Under the pieces are notes generated by a model. That model had not been told where the DNA came from. It did no database searches and worked only from the letters and a program-made list of their open reading frames with translations. From G965267335 sp965267335 (GTDB taxonomy: Bacteria > Bacteroidota > Bacteroidia > Cytophagales > JAAEPT01), in NCBI GenBank assembly GCA_965267335.1, contig OZ253953.1:3410001-3474000 (forward strand): a stretch of 64,000 bases of DNA, in the 5' to 3' direction. Below are positions 27,985 to 36,973 of the stretch, in pieces. The translations under genes and the position numbers were made by a program. Every line of letters begins with the position of its first letter. Position 1 is the stretch's first letter.

Positions 27985-30162
27985 TCATTCTTTAATTGCC
28001 ACCACCTTCCATCCAGCTGGTTTTTCAATAATATTGATACTTATATCATTTTTGTGAGCAAATAGTTGTAGATGAATCTTGCCCTCACCAACACACAAAT
28101 TTTTTAGTGTTAACTCATTGATGAAATCAGGTAGCCCAGGATTATAGAAATTCACCTCCTTATTGACACTATCAATCTCTATACGCAAGAAAGATTGAAT
28201 CCCCATAAATACAGCTCCTACAGACCAGGCCTGAGGTGAACATGCAACGGGGTATGCAGTTGGGCCCTCACCCAGCCTCCTTTTAAAACCACAATAAAGT
28301 TCCGGAAGCCTCTGAAACTCTATAAAGAGTGATGCATCAAAAAGTGCTTTAACAAGCTTATCGGCTTCCTTGGTGAACCCGTATTTCGCCAAACCATTTG
28401 CGATGAGTACTGTATCGTGTGGCCATACCGACCCGTTGTGATAAGACATAGGATTATAGCGGACTTCATCAGAAGCAAGGGTACGCACCCCCCAACCTGA
28501 AAACATCTTGTCAGACAACAAGGTCCTACTCAATCCTTTCGCGTGTTTATCATCCACAATGCCTGAGAATAAACAGTGGCCGGGATTTGATGATTTTACT
28601 TTACATGGTTTTTTATCTCCATCCAGAGCCAGTACAAACGTATTATTCTCCGAGTCCCAAAAATCTTTATTGAATTTCTTTTTCAAGATCACCGATTGAC
28701 TCTTCAAAGTTTTCGCCAATTCATGCTCCCCAAATAAATCAGCAAGATATGCCGCCCACTTCTTTGCCTGATAAACGTACCCTTGAACCTCACACAGCGC
28801 GATAGGTGGGGAAGCAAGCTGTCCATTTTCATAAAATACTGAATCGTGGGAATCCTTCCAGCCCTGATTTGTAAGACCGTTCTCTGCTTTGTGGATATAC
28901 TCAACGTACCCATCCTGGTCCAAATCACCATATTCATCAATCCACTTGAGGGCTTTTTTTATGTTTGGCCATATTTCAATCAGAGTAGACCTATCCGCTG
29001 TCCTCTTGTAATATTCACCAGCCAGAACGATAAATAAAGGTGTAGCATCTATTGTCCCATAGTATAAGCCAAAGGGAATTTCGTTTAAAGCTACCATTTC
29101 ACCACCTCTGGTCTCGTGTAGAATTTTGCCTGGTTCCGCATCACACTCAGGGTTCTCGGTCGATGCTTGAGTAGCAGCCAGGTACTTGAGTACTCCCCTG
29201 GCAATAAATGGAGCAATCCAAAGTGTTTCCAGGGCGGTGATAATTCCATCCCGGCCAAATGCGGTATTATACCAAGGAACTCCAGCATAGGGATATTTCC
29301 CATATTTCGTATCAGCCAAAAGCGAAACCAAATCAGCCTGTGACCGATTGATCCAATGATTAAATTGCTCATTCGATGATATAATTTCACCGATTTCGTC
29401 ATTAGTCTTTTTCAGCCCTGAAAGTATTTTTGACTCGGCCTCATTGTGCTTTAGTTTATTCTCCTTTCTTCCCTCAATTTCAAAAGTTATGTTGTTCTTA
29501 ATACGAAATACTTCCTTGGGATCAAGCGAAATTTTGTACAATACTTGGTTATTTTTTACTCTGGAAGGTTCAGGATGGAACTCTATGTTAGTATAACGAC
29601 CGATTTTATCAAGTCCTCGGTAACCGAGTTTTATTGAGTCAGGTGTATATGTCGTGGTAAGTTTGGACCCGCGCTTCTTACGTTTCGTACCACGCACCTC
29701 AAAAATGTCAGAAAAATCGGCATCCACATTAAAACTAAGCTCAAACTTCTGTCTTGTCAGTCCAAAATTGGTAAGGGTAATTTCTTCGTAACACTTGTTA
29801 TCCCTCACGAACTTGTGTCGGGAAATATGTATTGTTTCCTGGTTAGTCGTTGCCCCGTTTTCATCAAATAGTGGATTGGTCAAATCTACAGAGAGAATCT
29901 CATTCTCTTCTTTAATATTGGAACTAAGAAGTATCGGACGGAGCCCATTTATTCTCATCTCAAAATCAGATAGAAATCGGGTACCTTCGAAATACAGCCC
30001 TTGAACCTTCTTACCAATAGGTTGGATATCTCCCCAGCGATCAAAGACGCCAAAGGTATCAACATGATTCAGAACCCGTACCCGATCATCGGTATATGAC
30101 GAAATAGCTGAGATGTAGTACTTATCATCAAACCGAACTATGTTCCTATTTTTCGTTTTCAT
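27985..30162 (-). CDS. Amylo-alpha-1,6-glucosidase / glycogen-debranching-type enzyme
   Basis: The 725-residue protein begins with a beta-sandwich typical of the N-terminal domain of bacterial glycogen-debranching-like enzymes (GLYFEGTRFLSDFEMRIN, KFVRDNKCYEEITLTNFG). An (alpha/alpha)6 barrel follows with PYAGVPWYNTAFGRDGIITALETLW, GYVEYIHKAENGLTNQGWKDSHDSV and MSYHNGSVWPHDTVLIANGL. The Asp in GRD and the Glu/Asp of the NQGWKDS region are candidate catalytic residues of this family. No signal peptide, so it acts in the cytoplasm. The downstream position after a GT4 glycosyltransferase and Hsp20 genes points to storage-glycan turnover under stress. This coupling is inferred from order. Confidence 0.82.
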   Translation of the reverse strand: MKTKNRNIVRFDDKYYISAISSYTDDRVRVLNHVDTFGVFDRWGDIQPIGKKVQGLYFEGTRFLSDFEMRINGLRPILLSSNIKEENEILSVDLTNPLFDENGATTNQETIHISRHKFVRDNKCYEEITLTNFGLTRQKFELSFNVDADFSDIFEVRGTKRKKRGSKLTTTYTPDSIKLGYRGLDKIGRYTNIEFHPEPSRVKNNQVLYKISLDPKEVFRIKNNITFEIEGRKENKLKHNEAESKILSGLKKTNDEIGEIISSNEQFNHWINRSQADLVSLLADTKYGKYPYAGVPWYNTAFGRDGIITALETLWIAPFIARGVLKYLAATQASTENPECDAEPGKILHETRGGEMVALNEIPFGLYYGTIDATPLFIVLAGEYYKRTADRSTLIEIWPNIKKALKWIDEYGDLDQDGYVEYIHKAENGLTNQGWKDSHDSVFYENGQLASPPIALCEVQGYVYQAKKWAAYLADLFGEHELAKTLKSQSVILKKKFNKDFWDSENNTFVLALDGDKKPCKVKSSNPGHCLFSGIVDDKHAKGLSRTLLSDKMFSGWGVRTLASDEVRYNPMSYHNGSVWPHDTVLIANGLAKYGFTKEADKLVKALFDASLFIEFQRLPELYCGFKRRLGEGPTAYPVACSPQAWSVGAVFMGIQSFLRIEIDSVNKEVNFYNPGLPDFINELTLKNLCVGEGKIHLQLFAHKNDISINIIEKPAGWKVVAIKE

Positions 30163-30219
30163 ATGCTAATTTATTAATGGAAAACAGGCCTAAAACCCAA
30201 TACTCCCTAATGATTCTAA

Positions 30220-31287
30220 TCAACCAACATTTTGAAAATTATACACTCGACTCTTTGACTTCTGACGGTCAATAATGCGTTCGTAAGTTCTAATGTAATC
30301 TCGCGCCATTCTATTAACACTGAATCTTGCTTCGAATAACTCACGACAGGTTTTACGCTCTATCGTATGTAGTTTACTCAAAGCCTTGACCGCCTCATCG
30401 ATATTATTTACGATAAACCCTGATTTGTTATGACTAATCACTTCGGGAACAGAACCATTACGAAACGCTATCACTGGTGTACCACATGCCATCGCCTCGA
30501 TCATCACCATTCCAAACGGCTCAGGCCAGTCGATAGGAAACAGCAAACAAGATGCCTTTCCAAGAAAATCACCCTTTTTATCTTCTCCAATCTCACCAAC
30601 AAATTCAACCAAAGGATCATCCATAAGGTGTTCAATTTCCTTTTTGAAGTATTCTGAATCTGCAGAATCAATCTTGGCTGCTATCTTCAGTTTAATCCCC
30701 GCTCTTTTAGCGATCTCGATAGCTCTATCCAAACGCTTTTCTGGGGAAACGCGGCCTATAAATGCTGCATAACCTCCCTCACCTTCCCCTCGCTTATACA
30801 AATTCAAAGGGAGTCCATGATAGATGGTTTCAACCCAATTGGCCTGAGGCAAAGGTTTCCTTTGATCATTAGAAATCGAAACTACAGGCATATTGCCGAA
30901 AGTATTGTAAACATACTGCAGTTCTCTAAGGTCTAGTCTCCCATGCAAAGTAGTTATATTAGGAAAAGAAGTAAGATTGCTAATTGGAAAGTGAAGATAA
31001 TCAGTATGGTAGTGCAAAATATCAAATTCATCACTCCTTTCTCTTACCTTTTCCATTTGAACCACATGTAAAGCAAGCGAATCCCTGCATTCAGGATCCA
31101 AACGCAACGCCTTATCGCATACCGACACTAGTTTCGCTGAGGTGATAGAATCCCCCGAGGCAAACAATGTTACTTCGCACCCTTCATTAACTAATTCCTC
31201 AGTCAGATAGGATACGACACGCTCAGTACCACCGTATAGCTTCGGTGGAACACTTTCGTAAAGTGGTGAAATCTGTGCTATTTTCAT
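30220..31287 (-). CDS. GT4-family glycosyltransferase
   Basis: The 355-residue cytoplasmic protein has the two-domain GT-B fold of family GT4: an N-terminal PPKLYGGTERVVSYLTEELV (glycine-rich acceptor loop), and a C-terminal AAFIGRVSPEKRLDRAIEIA and WPEPFGMVMIEAMACGTPVIA with the EX7E nucleotide-sugar motif (E of PEPFG to E of IEA). The family includes sucrose, trehalose and glycan synthases, so the product is open. It lies 57 bp upstream of the debranching-type enzyme in the same orientation, a pairing that suggests work on the same intracellular glycan. Confidence 0.85.
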   Translation of the reverse strand: MKIAQISPLYESVPPKLYGGTERVVSYLTEELVNEGCEVTLFASGDSITSAKLVSVCDKALRLDPECRDSLALHVVQMEKVRERSDEFDILHYHTDYLHFPISNLTSFPNITTLHGRLDLRELQYVYNTFGNMPVVSISNDQRKPLPQANWVETIYHGLPLNLYKRGEGEGGYAAFIGRVSPEKRLDRAIEIAKRAGIKLKIAAKIDSADSEYFKKEIEHLMDDPLVEFVGEIGEDKKGDFLGKASCLLFPIDWPEPFGMVMIEAMACGTPVIAFRNGSVPEVISHNKSGFIVNNIDEAVKALSKLHTIERKTCRELFEARFSVNRMARDYIRTYERIIDRQKSKSRVYNFQNVG

Positions 31288-31311
31288 TTTCCGAAAAATT
31301 TAGTTAAGTCA

Positions 31312-31602
31312 TTAAGCAGCAATACCATCGCTGATTTTCATTTTTAGCTCTGAGTAATTGTCTAGATCAGATATTTTTTCCAGAACAAATCCTCTTTTTC
31401 CATATTCATCTTGTACAGCGAGTAATACATGGTAATCAATTGTATTCTCAGGAAACCCCTCAAACCAATATTCACCTAGAACTGTAATTCCTTCAATTTG
31501 AGAATAGTCATCTAATTGAATTTTCGTTGAAAAACCCTCTTCCTTAAGACCATAAATGATTTCAGGTAGATATTCCAACGGATTTATTTCCTGTCCTTCC
31601 AT
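31312..31602 (-). CDS. Small acidic protein, unknown
   Basis: About 96 residues from ATG 31602 (MEGQEINPLEYLPEI); a TTG two codons earlier is in frame. It overlaps the end of the DUF2158-type gene by about 40 bp. It is acidic with an alternating helix/strand pattern (KIQLDDYSQIEGITVLGEYWFEG). No family recognised. Its place inside the stress cluster is the only hint of role. Confidence 0.6.
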   Translation of the reverse strand: MEGQEINPLEYLPEIIYGLKEEGFSTKIQLDDYSQIEGITVLGEYWFEGFPENTIDYHVLLAVQDEYGKRGFVLEKISDLDNYSELKMKISDGIAA

Positions 31603-31834
31603 GATCAAGTAATTTTGGTTTTACATTGTTAAAGGAGCCAAATCTGAGCTTTTCCAGACTATATTGATGAAATACTTTTTTCCGAAACTTCCTATCCTCC
31701 TTATCGTACCATGAGCATTCGACATGGCAAGTTCCTGGTTCCAAAGTATTTTTATTAATATATCTGATAACCTGCATAACCGGACCTCCGCTCCTTTTTC
31801 TAACTTTCTCTCCGGGTTTAAACATTCTAATCAT
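31562..31834 (-). CDS. DUF2158/YodC-like small protein
   Basis: The first half (FKPGEKVRKRSGGPVMQV, then VECSWYDKEDRKFRKKVF) fits the small SH3-like DUF2158/YodC family, which often has the opening (F)xxGDxVxLKSGGPxM and a CxW(F)D strand. The 90-residue product ends in a short basic tail. The start at ATG 31834 is preceded by AAGGAGGTACAT, a near-perfect Shine-Dalgarno sequence, unusual for this phylum. Function of the family is not established. Confidence 0.7.
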   Translation of the reverse strand: MIRMFKPGEKVRKRSGGPVMQVIRYINKNTLEPGTCHVECSWYDKEDRKFRKKVFHQYSLEKLRFGSFNNVKPKLLDHGRTGNKSVGIST

Positions 31835-31956
31835 ATGTACCTCCTTCCTTAGTTTTTAAATATTTCTTTTAAAAGAGGAGTAGGTGAAAGCCGAATAGGA
31901 TCATGAACCTATCATTCAGACCTCATCTCCTACCATCCCCATGAATCGTGGATATT

Positions 31957-32226
31957 TCAAAGATCATCCTCTTTCCGTCTTCTGCGTTCCCTACTAAGGA
32001 TTCCCTTTGAATTCAGAATTTTTTGTCCTTTCTCTTTTTCCTTTATCGGACGATGAAAATTGCTTCCACTAGTAAAGAATGATACGTACCTATGATTAAC
32101 CTGTATTTTTGAGGGTAGTGTAGCAGGGATAGCCTTAGCGTCCTGCTCACCACCTGCTCCAAAAACCTGACAAATCCCGATTATCGAAGCAATCACCGCC
32201 CACACCAGACATTGAAAACGCTTCAT
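31957..32226 (-). CDS. Short exported protein, unknown
   Basis: The 89 residues start with a signal peptide (MKRFQCLVWAVIASIIG...VFGAG) and end in a strongly basic/acidic tail (EKGQKILNSKGILSRERRRRKEDDL). No family recognised. It follows the second Hsp20 gene by 12 bp in the same direction, so it is probably co-transcribed with it. Confidence 0.55.
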   Translation of the reverse strand: MKRFQCLVWAVIASIIGICQVFGAGGEQDAKAIPATLPSKIQVNHRYVSFFTSGSNFHRPIKEKEKGQKILNSKGILSRERRRRKEDDL

Positions 32227-32238
32227 ATAATCTCATAT

Positions 32239-32796
32239 TTAAATTCCGAATTTTCTTCGCCTAAAACTGCTAAAGATATTCTTCCATTTACTCCCATTAA
32301 AAAAACTCGTCTTCAGTGGAATTTTCCATCTCAATTTCGGGAAGAATGTCTTTCGGTTACTCGAAACCGTTGCATCCAAAGCCTGATCTGAAATACCTTT
32401 TATCGGAATAGCTTTTTTATTGGACTTGAGCTTCGGAATTGAGATTCTTAACAACCCATGTTTACATTTGGCTGTGATCTTATTTTCTCTAATATTTCCA
32501 GGTAATTTATAGCTTTTACTTATGCTAAGCTGATTTGAAATATATCCTCCTTCCTTGTCTTTGGATATACTTTTAAACCCTTCAATAAACAGCCTGTTAT
32601 CACGAACGTAAACACTGACGTCCTTTTTACTCAGGCCTGGAACCAGGAGTTCCAGTTCATAAACATCTCCTGAATCTATAAAGTTATCAGTTGGCTCATT
32701 GAACAATCTCTCATCAACCATCCAATCAAAGAGACTAGAAGGGCTTTCGAGATAATGTATGGGTTTCGAAAATTTCGATTTAATCAAAGTTTTCAT
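32239..32796 (-). CDS. Small heat-shock protein (Hsp20), divergent
   Basis: I start at ATG 32796 (MKTLIKSKFS) because AAAGGAGGTTAAT stands just before it and the frame upstream overlaps a terminator hairpin. The 185-residue chaperone has the alpha-crystallin core (DVYELELLVPGLSKKDVSVYVRDNRLFIEG, then SYKLPGNIRENKITAKCKHGLLRISIPK) and an unusually long basic C-terminal extension of about 50 residues. Hsp20 proteins hold unfolded clients without ATP. It is downstream of a second, more canonical Hsp20. Confidence 0.85.
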   Translation of the reverse strand: MKTLIKSKFSKPIHYLESPSSLFDWMVDERLFNEPTDNFIDSGDVYELELLVPGLSKKDVSVYVRDNRLFIEGFKSISKDKEGGYISNQLSISKSYKLPGNIRENKITAKCKHGLLRISIPKLKSNKKAIPIKGISDQALDATVSSNRKTFFPKLRWKIPLKTSFFNGSKWKNIFSSFRRRKFGI

Positions 32797-32830
32797 ATTA
32801 ACCTCCTTTCCTGAAATTAGTTTGAAAAGC

Positions 32831-32847
32831 CCCACCTTATCGGTGGG
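32831..32847 (-). terminator. Hairpin terminator between the two Hsp20 genes
   Basis: CCCACC (32831-32836) pairs with GGTGGG (32842-32847) around a 5-nt loop. On the minus strand it is followed by GCTTTTC. It may be a partial terminator that sets a lower level for the downstream Hsp20 and the rest of the cluster. Confidence 0.55.
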
Positions 32848-32878
32848 ACAATTATCTGACTTTACAGAGCATTAGAGA

Positions 32879-33325
32879 TTACTTAATCTCTATTTTTCTT
32901 ACAGGCTTAACCTTGGCCTCTTCTGTTTTAGGGATAGTTACATAAAGTATCCCATTTTCGTATCTAGCGTCTATTTTATCACCTTCAACTAACCTTTCAG
33001 GTAAAGTAAAGGATCGGGTAAACGTATGATAGTTAAACTCCCTTTTTGTGTACTTATCATTATTTACCTCCTCTTTCTTTTCAGCTGAAATGACCAACAT
33101 ATCGTTGTCCAGTTCAACATGAATATCCTCTTTACTCATACCTGGGGCGGCAACCTCCAACTCGTAGTAGTCATCCATATTCCTAATATTGACATCAGGA
33201 AATGTACCATGAGTTGATAAGTTATTTCCCATTAAACTCCAGTTGAATAAATCCCTGTTAAAAAAATCATCTAATAGTGACGGGACTCTTGATAATGAAT
33301 CTGATTGTTTAGCTAAAGTTCCCAT
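32879..33325 (-). CDS. Small heat-shock protein (Hsp20)
   Basis: The 148-residue protein is a typical bacterial Hsp20: a short N-terminal region with LLDDFFNRDLFNWS, the alpha-crystallin domain (YYELEVAAPGMSKEDIHVELDNDMLVISAEKK, FTRSFTLPERLVEGDKIDARYENGILYVTIPK) and the conserved C-terminal motif region ending RKIEIK. It acts as an ATP-independent holdase. ATG 33325 is preceded by GGAGG 10 nt upstream. It is the first gene of the minus-strand stress cluster. Confidence 0.92.
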   Translation of the reverse strand: MGTLAKQSDSLSRVPSLLDDFFNRDLFNWSLMGNNLSTHGTFPDVNIRNMDDYYELEVAAPGMSKEDIHVELDNDMLVISAEKKEEVNNDKYTKREFNYHTFTRSFTLPERLVEGDKIDARYENGILYVTIPKTEEAKVKPVRKIEIK

Positions 33326-33602
33326 AGCTTAATCCTCCATACATTTTAAGTTAAACATAAATTGAATCAAACTATATGACGGCCATCATGTACTTTATAA
33401 CAACCAAATTATATACCAACTCGCTGATGATGAAATTTTGACATTTTCTAATATCAAAAAGTGAAATTTTGTCAGCATAGATGTCAAGTTGTTATTCTTT
33501 TTTGACAGAATTTATATCGAAAAAAGAAAGCAATCACACTTGACAATACTTTGTGAGCTGAAATTATAATCCTAAAATTGTAGACTTAATAAAACTACTC
33601 AG

Positions 33603-34859
33603 ATGCTACGACTGACTTTTTTGACTGTAACCTTATCCTTAATTTTTTCGAACGCGCAACCACAGTCAACGGATTGCCAAAACCATAGAGGTCTTGGCAT
33701 GAGGTATTACCACGATCAAAAATATACTGAAGCTCTTCCCCACTTCTTAGAATATGCAGTATGCAACCCTGTGGGTAGCAGTTATTATGACGCTTCCTGT
33801 GTGGCTTCACTTTCAGGCGACACGACATTATCAATAAAACTTCTAAAAACCGCCATCACGAATGGGTTTGCAGACTACGAGCATATGGAGTCAGATGATG
33901 ATCTTTCTAATTTACGTAGGACCACATACTGGCCTGAAGTGAAAAGCCTTCTTGACAGTATCATTTTGGTATATAAACAGGAAATAGCCAAACTTCAGCA
34001 CTCATGTCCCGGTGCTAATTTAATCCCTTTTCAAGATAATAACCTCTGGGGGTATCTCGACAAGAACACCAAAAACATTGTTCTTGAACCTATTTTTAAG
34101 AATCTCAGCTTTCTAGGCAAAACAGGCAAAGCACATGCCAACGGTTTGGAATTCCTTTTCACTTGTAATGGAGTGATTAAATCTATCGAAAGTGGATTTC
34201 CTTCAATAAGTGCATCAGCCTGGTACGAACATGGCTACAAAAGAACTGAATCGCTTTTAAAAGGGTTTTCCACTTCCACAATGGAGTACAGCAGTATTTA
34301 CAACCATTCTTTTCAGCCTGTAAAGCTCTTAGATGAACAGCTGGCCATAGTGGGAAAAGGTGGGTATTTTCAGCTCATCGATTCTACTGGAGCTATTAGA
34401 GGTAAAATCAGCAAGTATAAAAAGTTAATGGCATACAACTTCGGAAGAGATAGTGAATACTTTCCTGATAATGACGAGAACGGAGACTTTTTTATTTTCT
34501 TCATAGACAAAAAAGGGAAAGTGGGATACTTTGATCTAAATCTTAAAAAATTCAAACTCGGCAAAAAAGGTGATTTTCAGAAACCGGTGGGTAATGGCTT
34601 CGATCGCGAATATTTGAACGAGACCAGAAGGTTCATCTACCTATCAATTGATGCTAAATGGGGGCTTTGGGATTGTGAGAAGAGAAAATGGCAAATTGAA
34701 CCACAGTACGACACAATCATAAAAACCGACCGTACTTTTGACGGGAAAATTGAAGACAATTACTATTCAGGAAACACTATTGATCAATACTTTCTTGCCC
34801 AGGAGGATGGTCAAAGGTTTTATATCGATTTAAACAATACTCAATACCGAAAACCTTAA
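33603..34859 (+). CDS. Exported WG/TPR-like repeat protein, unknown role
   Basis: The 418-residue protein has a signal peptide ending NAQPQ and two TPR-like helices (GMRYYHDQKYTEALPHFLEYA...SYYDASCVASLSGDTTLSIKLLKTAI). The rest resembles degenerate WG repeats (LWGYLDKNTKNIVLEPIF, KWGLWDCEKRKWQIEPQYDTI), beta-rich units common in Bacteroidota periplasmic proteins. No enzymatic motif. It is transcribed away from the Hsp20 cluster, with 277 bp of A+T-rich DNA between them. Confidence 0.7.
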   Translation: MLRLTFLTVTLSLIFSNAQPQSTDCQNHRGLGMRYYHDQKYTEALPHFLEYAVCNPVGSSYYDASCVASLSGDTTLSIKLLKTAITNGFADYEHMESDDDLSNLRRTTYWPEVKSLLDSIILVYKQEIAKLQHSCPGANLIPFQDNNLWGYLDKNTKNIVLEPIFKNLSFLGKTGKAHANGLEFLFTCNGVIKSIESGFPSISASAWYEHGYKRTESLLKGFSTSTMEYSSIYNHSFQPVKLLDEQLAIVGKGGYFQLIDSTGAIRGKISKYKKLMAYNFGRDSEYFPDNDENGDFFIFFIDKKGKVGYFDLNLKKFKLGKKGDFQKPVGNGFDREYLNETRRFIYLSIDAKWGLWDCEKRKWQIEPQYDTIIKTDRTFDGKIEDNYYSGNTIDQYFLAQEDGQRFYIDLNNTQYRKP

Positions 34860-34874
34860 TTGGCTGACTTAGGA

Positions 34875-35639
34875 TTAATCCCAAATCCCATTCATCTCAG
34901 TGAGCACCATCGGCTTATCGTCTGTTATTACAATGGTATGTTCATGTTGTGCCATATATCCACCCTTGTTACCCACCATAGTCCAACCATCATTGAGCTC
35001 AACCGCTAGTGTTGATGTAGTCGATATAAAGGTTTCAACGGCTACTACCGAGTTCTTTTTGAATCTGGACAGGTTCAGTCGATCCCTGAAATTGGGAATC
35101 TCATTGGGTTCTTCATGCAAGCTCCTGCCAACTCCATGACCGGTAAGATTCTTCACTACTTTATAACCTCGTTTTTTGGCTTCGGTTTCAATCAGAAGTC
35201 CGATGCCAGAAATGCGAGTGCCACCTTTTATGTTATCAATTGCCTTGCGCAATATTTCCTTTGACGCATCGATCAGTCTTTGGTGTTGGTTGATGTCCTC
35301 ACCGAGTACGAATGACCCTCCATTATCAGACCAGAAACCATCTAATTCAGCCGACACATCAATATTGACAAGGTCACCTTCCTGTAAAACTTTGCTATCC
35401 AAAGGAATCCCATGACAAAACTCATCGTTCACACTGATACAGGTACACCCCGGAAATCCATAAGTCAGGTTAGGTGCTGAGCGGGCACCAAAATCTTTAA
35501 GAATTTGAGCCCCATAATCATCCAGTTGTTTGGTGGACATACCAGGACAAGCGTAGTTACGCATTTGCTGCAGTGTAATTGCAACAGCTTCGCTGGCCCT
35601 TTGCATTCCTGCGAGTTCGGATTCGTTGGTGATGGACAT
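34875..35639 (-). CDS. map: Methionine aminopeptidase, type I
   Basis: The 254-residue cytoplasmic metalloprotease removes the initiator Met. All five metal ligands are in place: the Asp of VNIDVSAE, the Asp of FWSDNGGSF, the His of TGHGVGRSLHE, the Glu of VAVETFIS and the Glu of QHEHTIVI. The length matches bacterial type Ia enzymes. It converges with the WG/TPR gene, whose stop is 15 bp away. Confidence 0.93.
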   Translation of the reverse strand: MSITNESELAGMQRASEAVAITLQQMRNYACPGMSTKQLDDYGAQILKDFGARSAPNLTYGFPGCTCISVNDEFCHGIPLDSKVLQEGDLVNIDVSAELDGFWSDNGGSFVLGEDINQHQRLIDASKEILRKAIDNIKGGTRISGIGLLIETEAKKRGYKVVKNLTGHGVGRSLHEEPNEIPNFRDRLNLSRFKKNSVVAVETFISTTSTLAVELNDGWTMVGNKGGYMAQHEHTIVITDDKPMVLTEMNGIWD

Positions 35640-35968
35640 GGTTTGATTTACAGTTTTCTACCTGTTTCAAGTTAACAAACTCTTCTTAAAAATTTCAACC
35701 TACATACCAATGGATCAGGTAAAGGATTCTAACTAGCTGTAGCTGGAAGACATCGCTTCAACTTATCACGTCATTGCGCATGGAGGCGTACGTTAGTAGC
35801 CGCAATGCAGCAATCTGCTGGCTTGGGTGACTTAGTTTGTTACCATTCCTGCTTCAGACTAGCATAGAGAATTTTGAAATACACTGAATATCAGGGCCTT
35901 TCTGAGAGATTGTAGCAACACTTGGTTATGTTAGACTAGGTGAGTGACTTAAATGAAAGAATATGTTT
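35640..35968. other. 329-bp non-coding region with one dispersed repeat
   Basis: At 35766-35830 there is a copy of the dispersed element built on cgtcattgc...gcaatctgctggcttgggtg (see the repeat entry at 60857-63343). I see no gene; the rest is ordinary A+T-rich DNA. Confidence 0.7.
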
Positions 35969-36331
35969 TTATCCCCCCCTTTTCCAAATAACAAATCTAG
36001 CATTTTCAGCACACCCCATAGCTTCTATCCATCTCTCATAATTGAATCCCTCATATTTCGAAACAATATCATAAACACCATCAAAGTTGGGGGCTCCTAA
36101 GGGTATTGAACATCCTTGGTCATCTCCTATAAGGACCAACCATACATCCGGATGAAAAGGACCTTCATCAGTTGTTATAATCACAATTTCACATACATCG
36201 TTCCAGTTTAGCTGTTCCACTTCCCGCTTCGGGTGTTCTACTCTTATAAATTCGTCTTCTATTATAATATCGTAATATTCCTCCGGCTGCTTTCTTGGTT
36301 TCCTTTTGAATAATTTACCAAACAATCCCAT
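35969..36331 (-). CDS. Small cytoplasmic protein, unknown
   Basis: The 120 residues begin with a basic segment (FGKLFKRKPRKQPEEYYD), followed by an acidic beta-rich domain with LNWNDVCEIVIITTDEGPFHPDVWLVLIGDDQGCSIPL and WIEAMG. This strand order, with a W-x-D-(V/I) turn, resembles small immunity/PH-like proteins seen as single genes in accessory regions, but I cannot name a family. It lies in the repeat-rich accessory patch. Confidence 0.65.
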   Translation of the reverse strand: MGLFGKLFKRKPRKQPEEYYDIIIEDEFIRVEHPKREVEQLNWNDVCEIVIITTDEGPFHPDVWLVLIGDDQGCSIPLGAPNFDGVYDIVSKYEGFNYERWIEAMGCAENARFVIWKRGG

Positions 36332-36412
36332 AGATTTTTTATTTCTTTTTGATCAAAGTCTTCCGTCAGTTCGGTTGATGGAGACTCTGACACTACTTCG
36401 TGACATCGAAAT

Positions 36413-36440
36413 CTCAGAGTCCTGTACCAGAGAATCTGAG
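36413..36440. repeat. Dispersed hairpin element, copy 2
   Basis: CTCAGAGTCCTGTACCAGAG followed by AATCTGAG forms the same hairpin as at 6576-6603 with one mismatch. It lies 33 bp beyond the stop of the gene at 36473-36973. Confidence 0.75.
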
Positions 36441-36472
36441 AAGGCACAACCCGCCATAAACTATATGCTTTG

Positions 36473-36973
36473 TTAGGCACTGGCTTTATTTTTTATTTCT
36501 TCGAATATGTCTGCAAGAAAAAGGTCTCCGTTGGGTTCAATTCCATATTCGGCCTTTATCTTCTTCAAAGTTTCTTCATCGTTCAAGTCAAAGTCGACAA
36601 GGCTACTATAGTCCGAAATGAAGCAGTCATAGTAGTTCATGCCAATTATTTTGTCGAAAAAATCAATAGCTATTCCTTCATTTTCTTCAATTCGATTTGA
36701 TTCCGCAAATTGTATCGGAACCTTTGAACCTGGTCGAGGTAGTTCGTTGTCTTTAGCATATTCTTTTAGTTGATTCTTTAAATTCTCAATAGCCTCGGGA
36801 ATTGAACTTCCATGAGCTACGAAAGTCGACCAATTAGTAAACTTTGCTCCGAACTTAATGTCTTCCTGCTGGGCATTTGGGGTTGTCCAAGTTTCAAGCG
36901 GATAGTCGTCAAATTCCCACTTAGCTTTAAGGAAGGAAAGCAAGTATTTATATGTCGCCTTGAGTTGTTTCAT
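36473..36973 (-). CDS. Unknown protein with a HicB-like segment
   Basis: The 166-residue protein is not recognised with certainty. Residues about 45-80 (TNWSTFVAHGSSIPEAIENL...NELPRPG) have the look of HicB-type folds, where GxTxxEAxxNL and LPxP recur. The C-terminal half is acidic and helical. No partner HicA gene is adjacent. The gene is bracketed by the inverted heptamers GTTAGGC (plus-strand 36474-36480) and GCCTAAC (36987-36993), discussed in the findings. Confidence 0.6.
   Translation of the reverse strand: MKQLKATYKYLLSFLKAKWEFDDYPLETWTTPNAQQEDIKFGAKFTNWSTFVAHGSSIPEAIENLKNQLKEYAKDNELPRPGSKVPIQFAESNRIEENEGIAIDFFDKIIGMNYYDCFISDYSSLVDFDLNDEETLKKIKAEYGIEPNGDLFLADIFEEIKNKASA

Noticed and set aside
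36262..36480. 72-codon minus-strand frame
   Set aside because: Spans the hairpin repeat and overlaps the better-supported gene at 35969-36331 in another frame.
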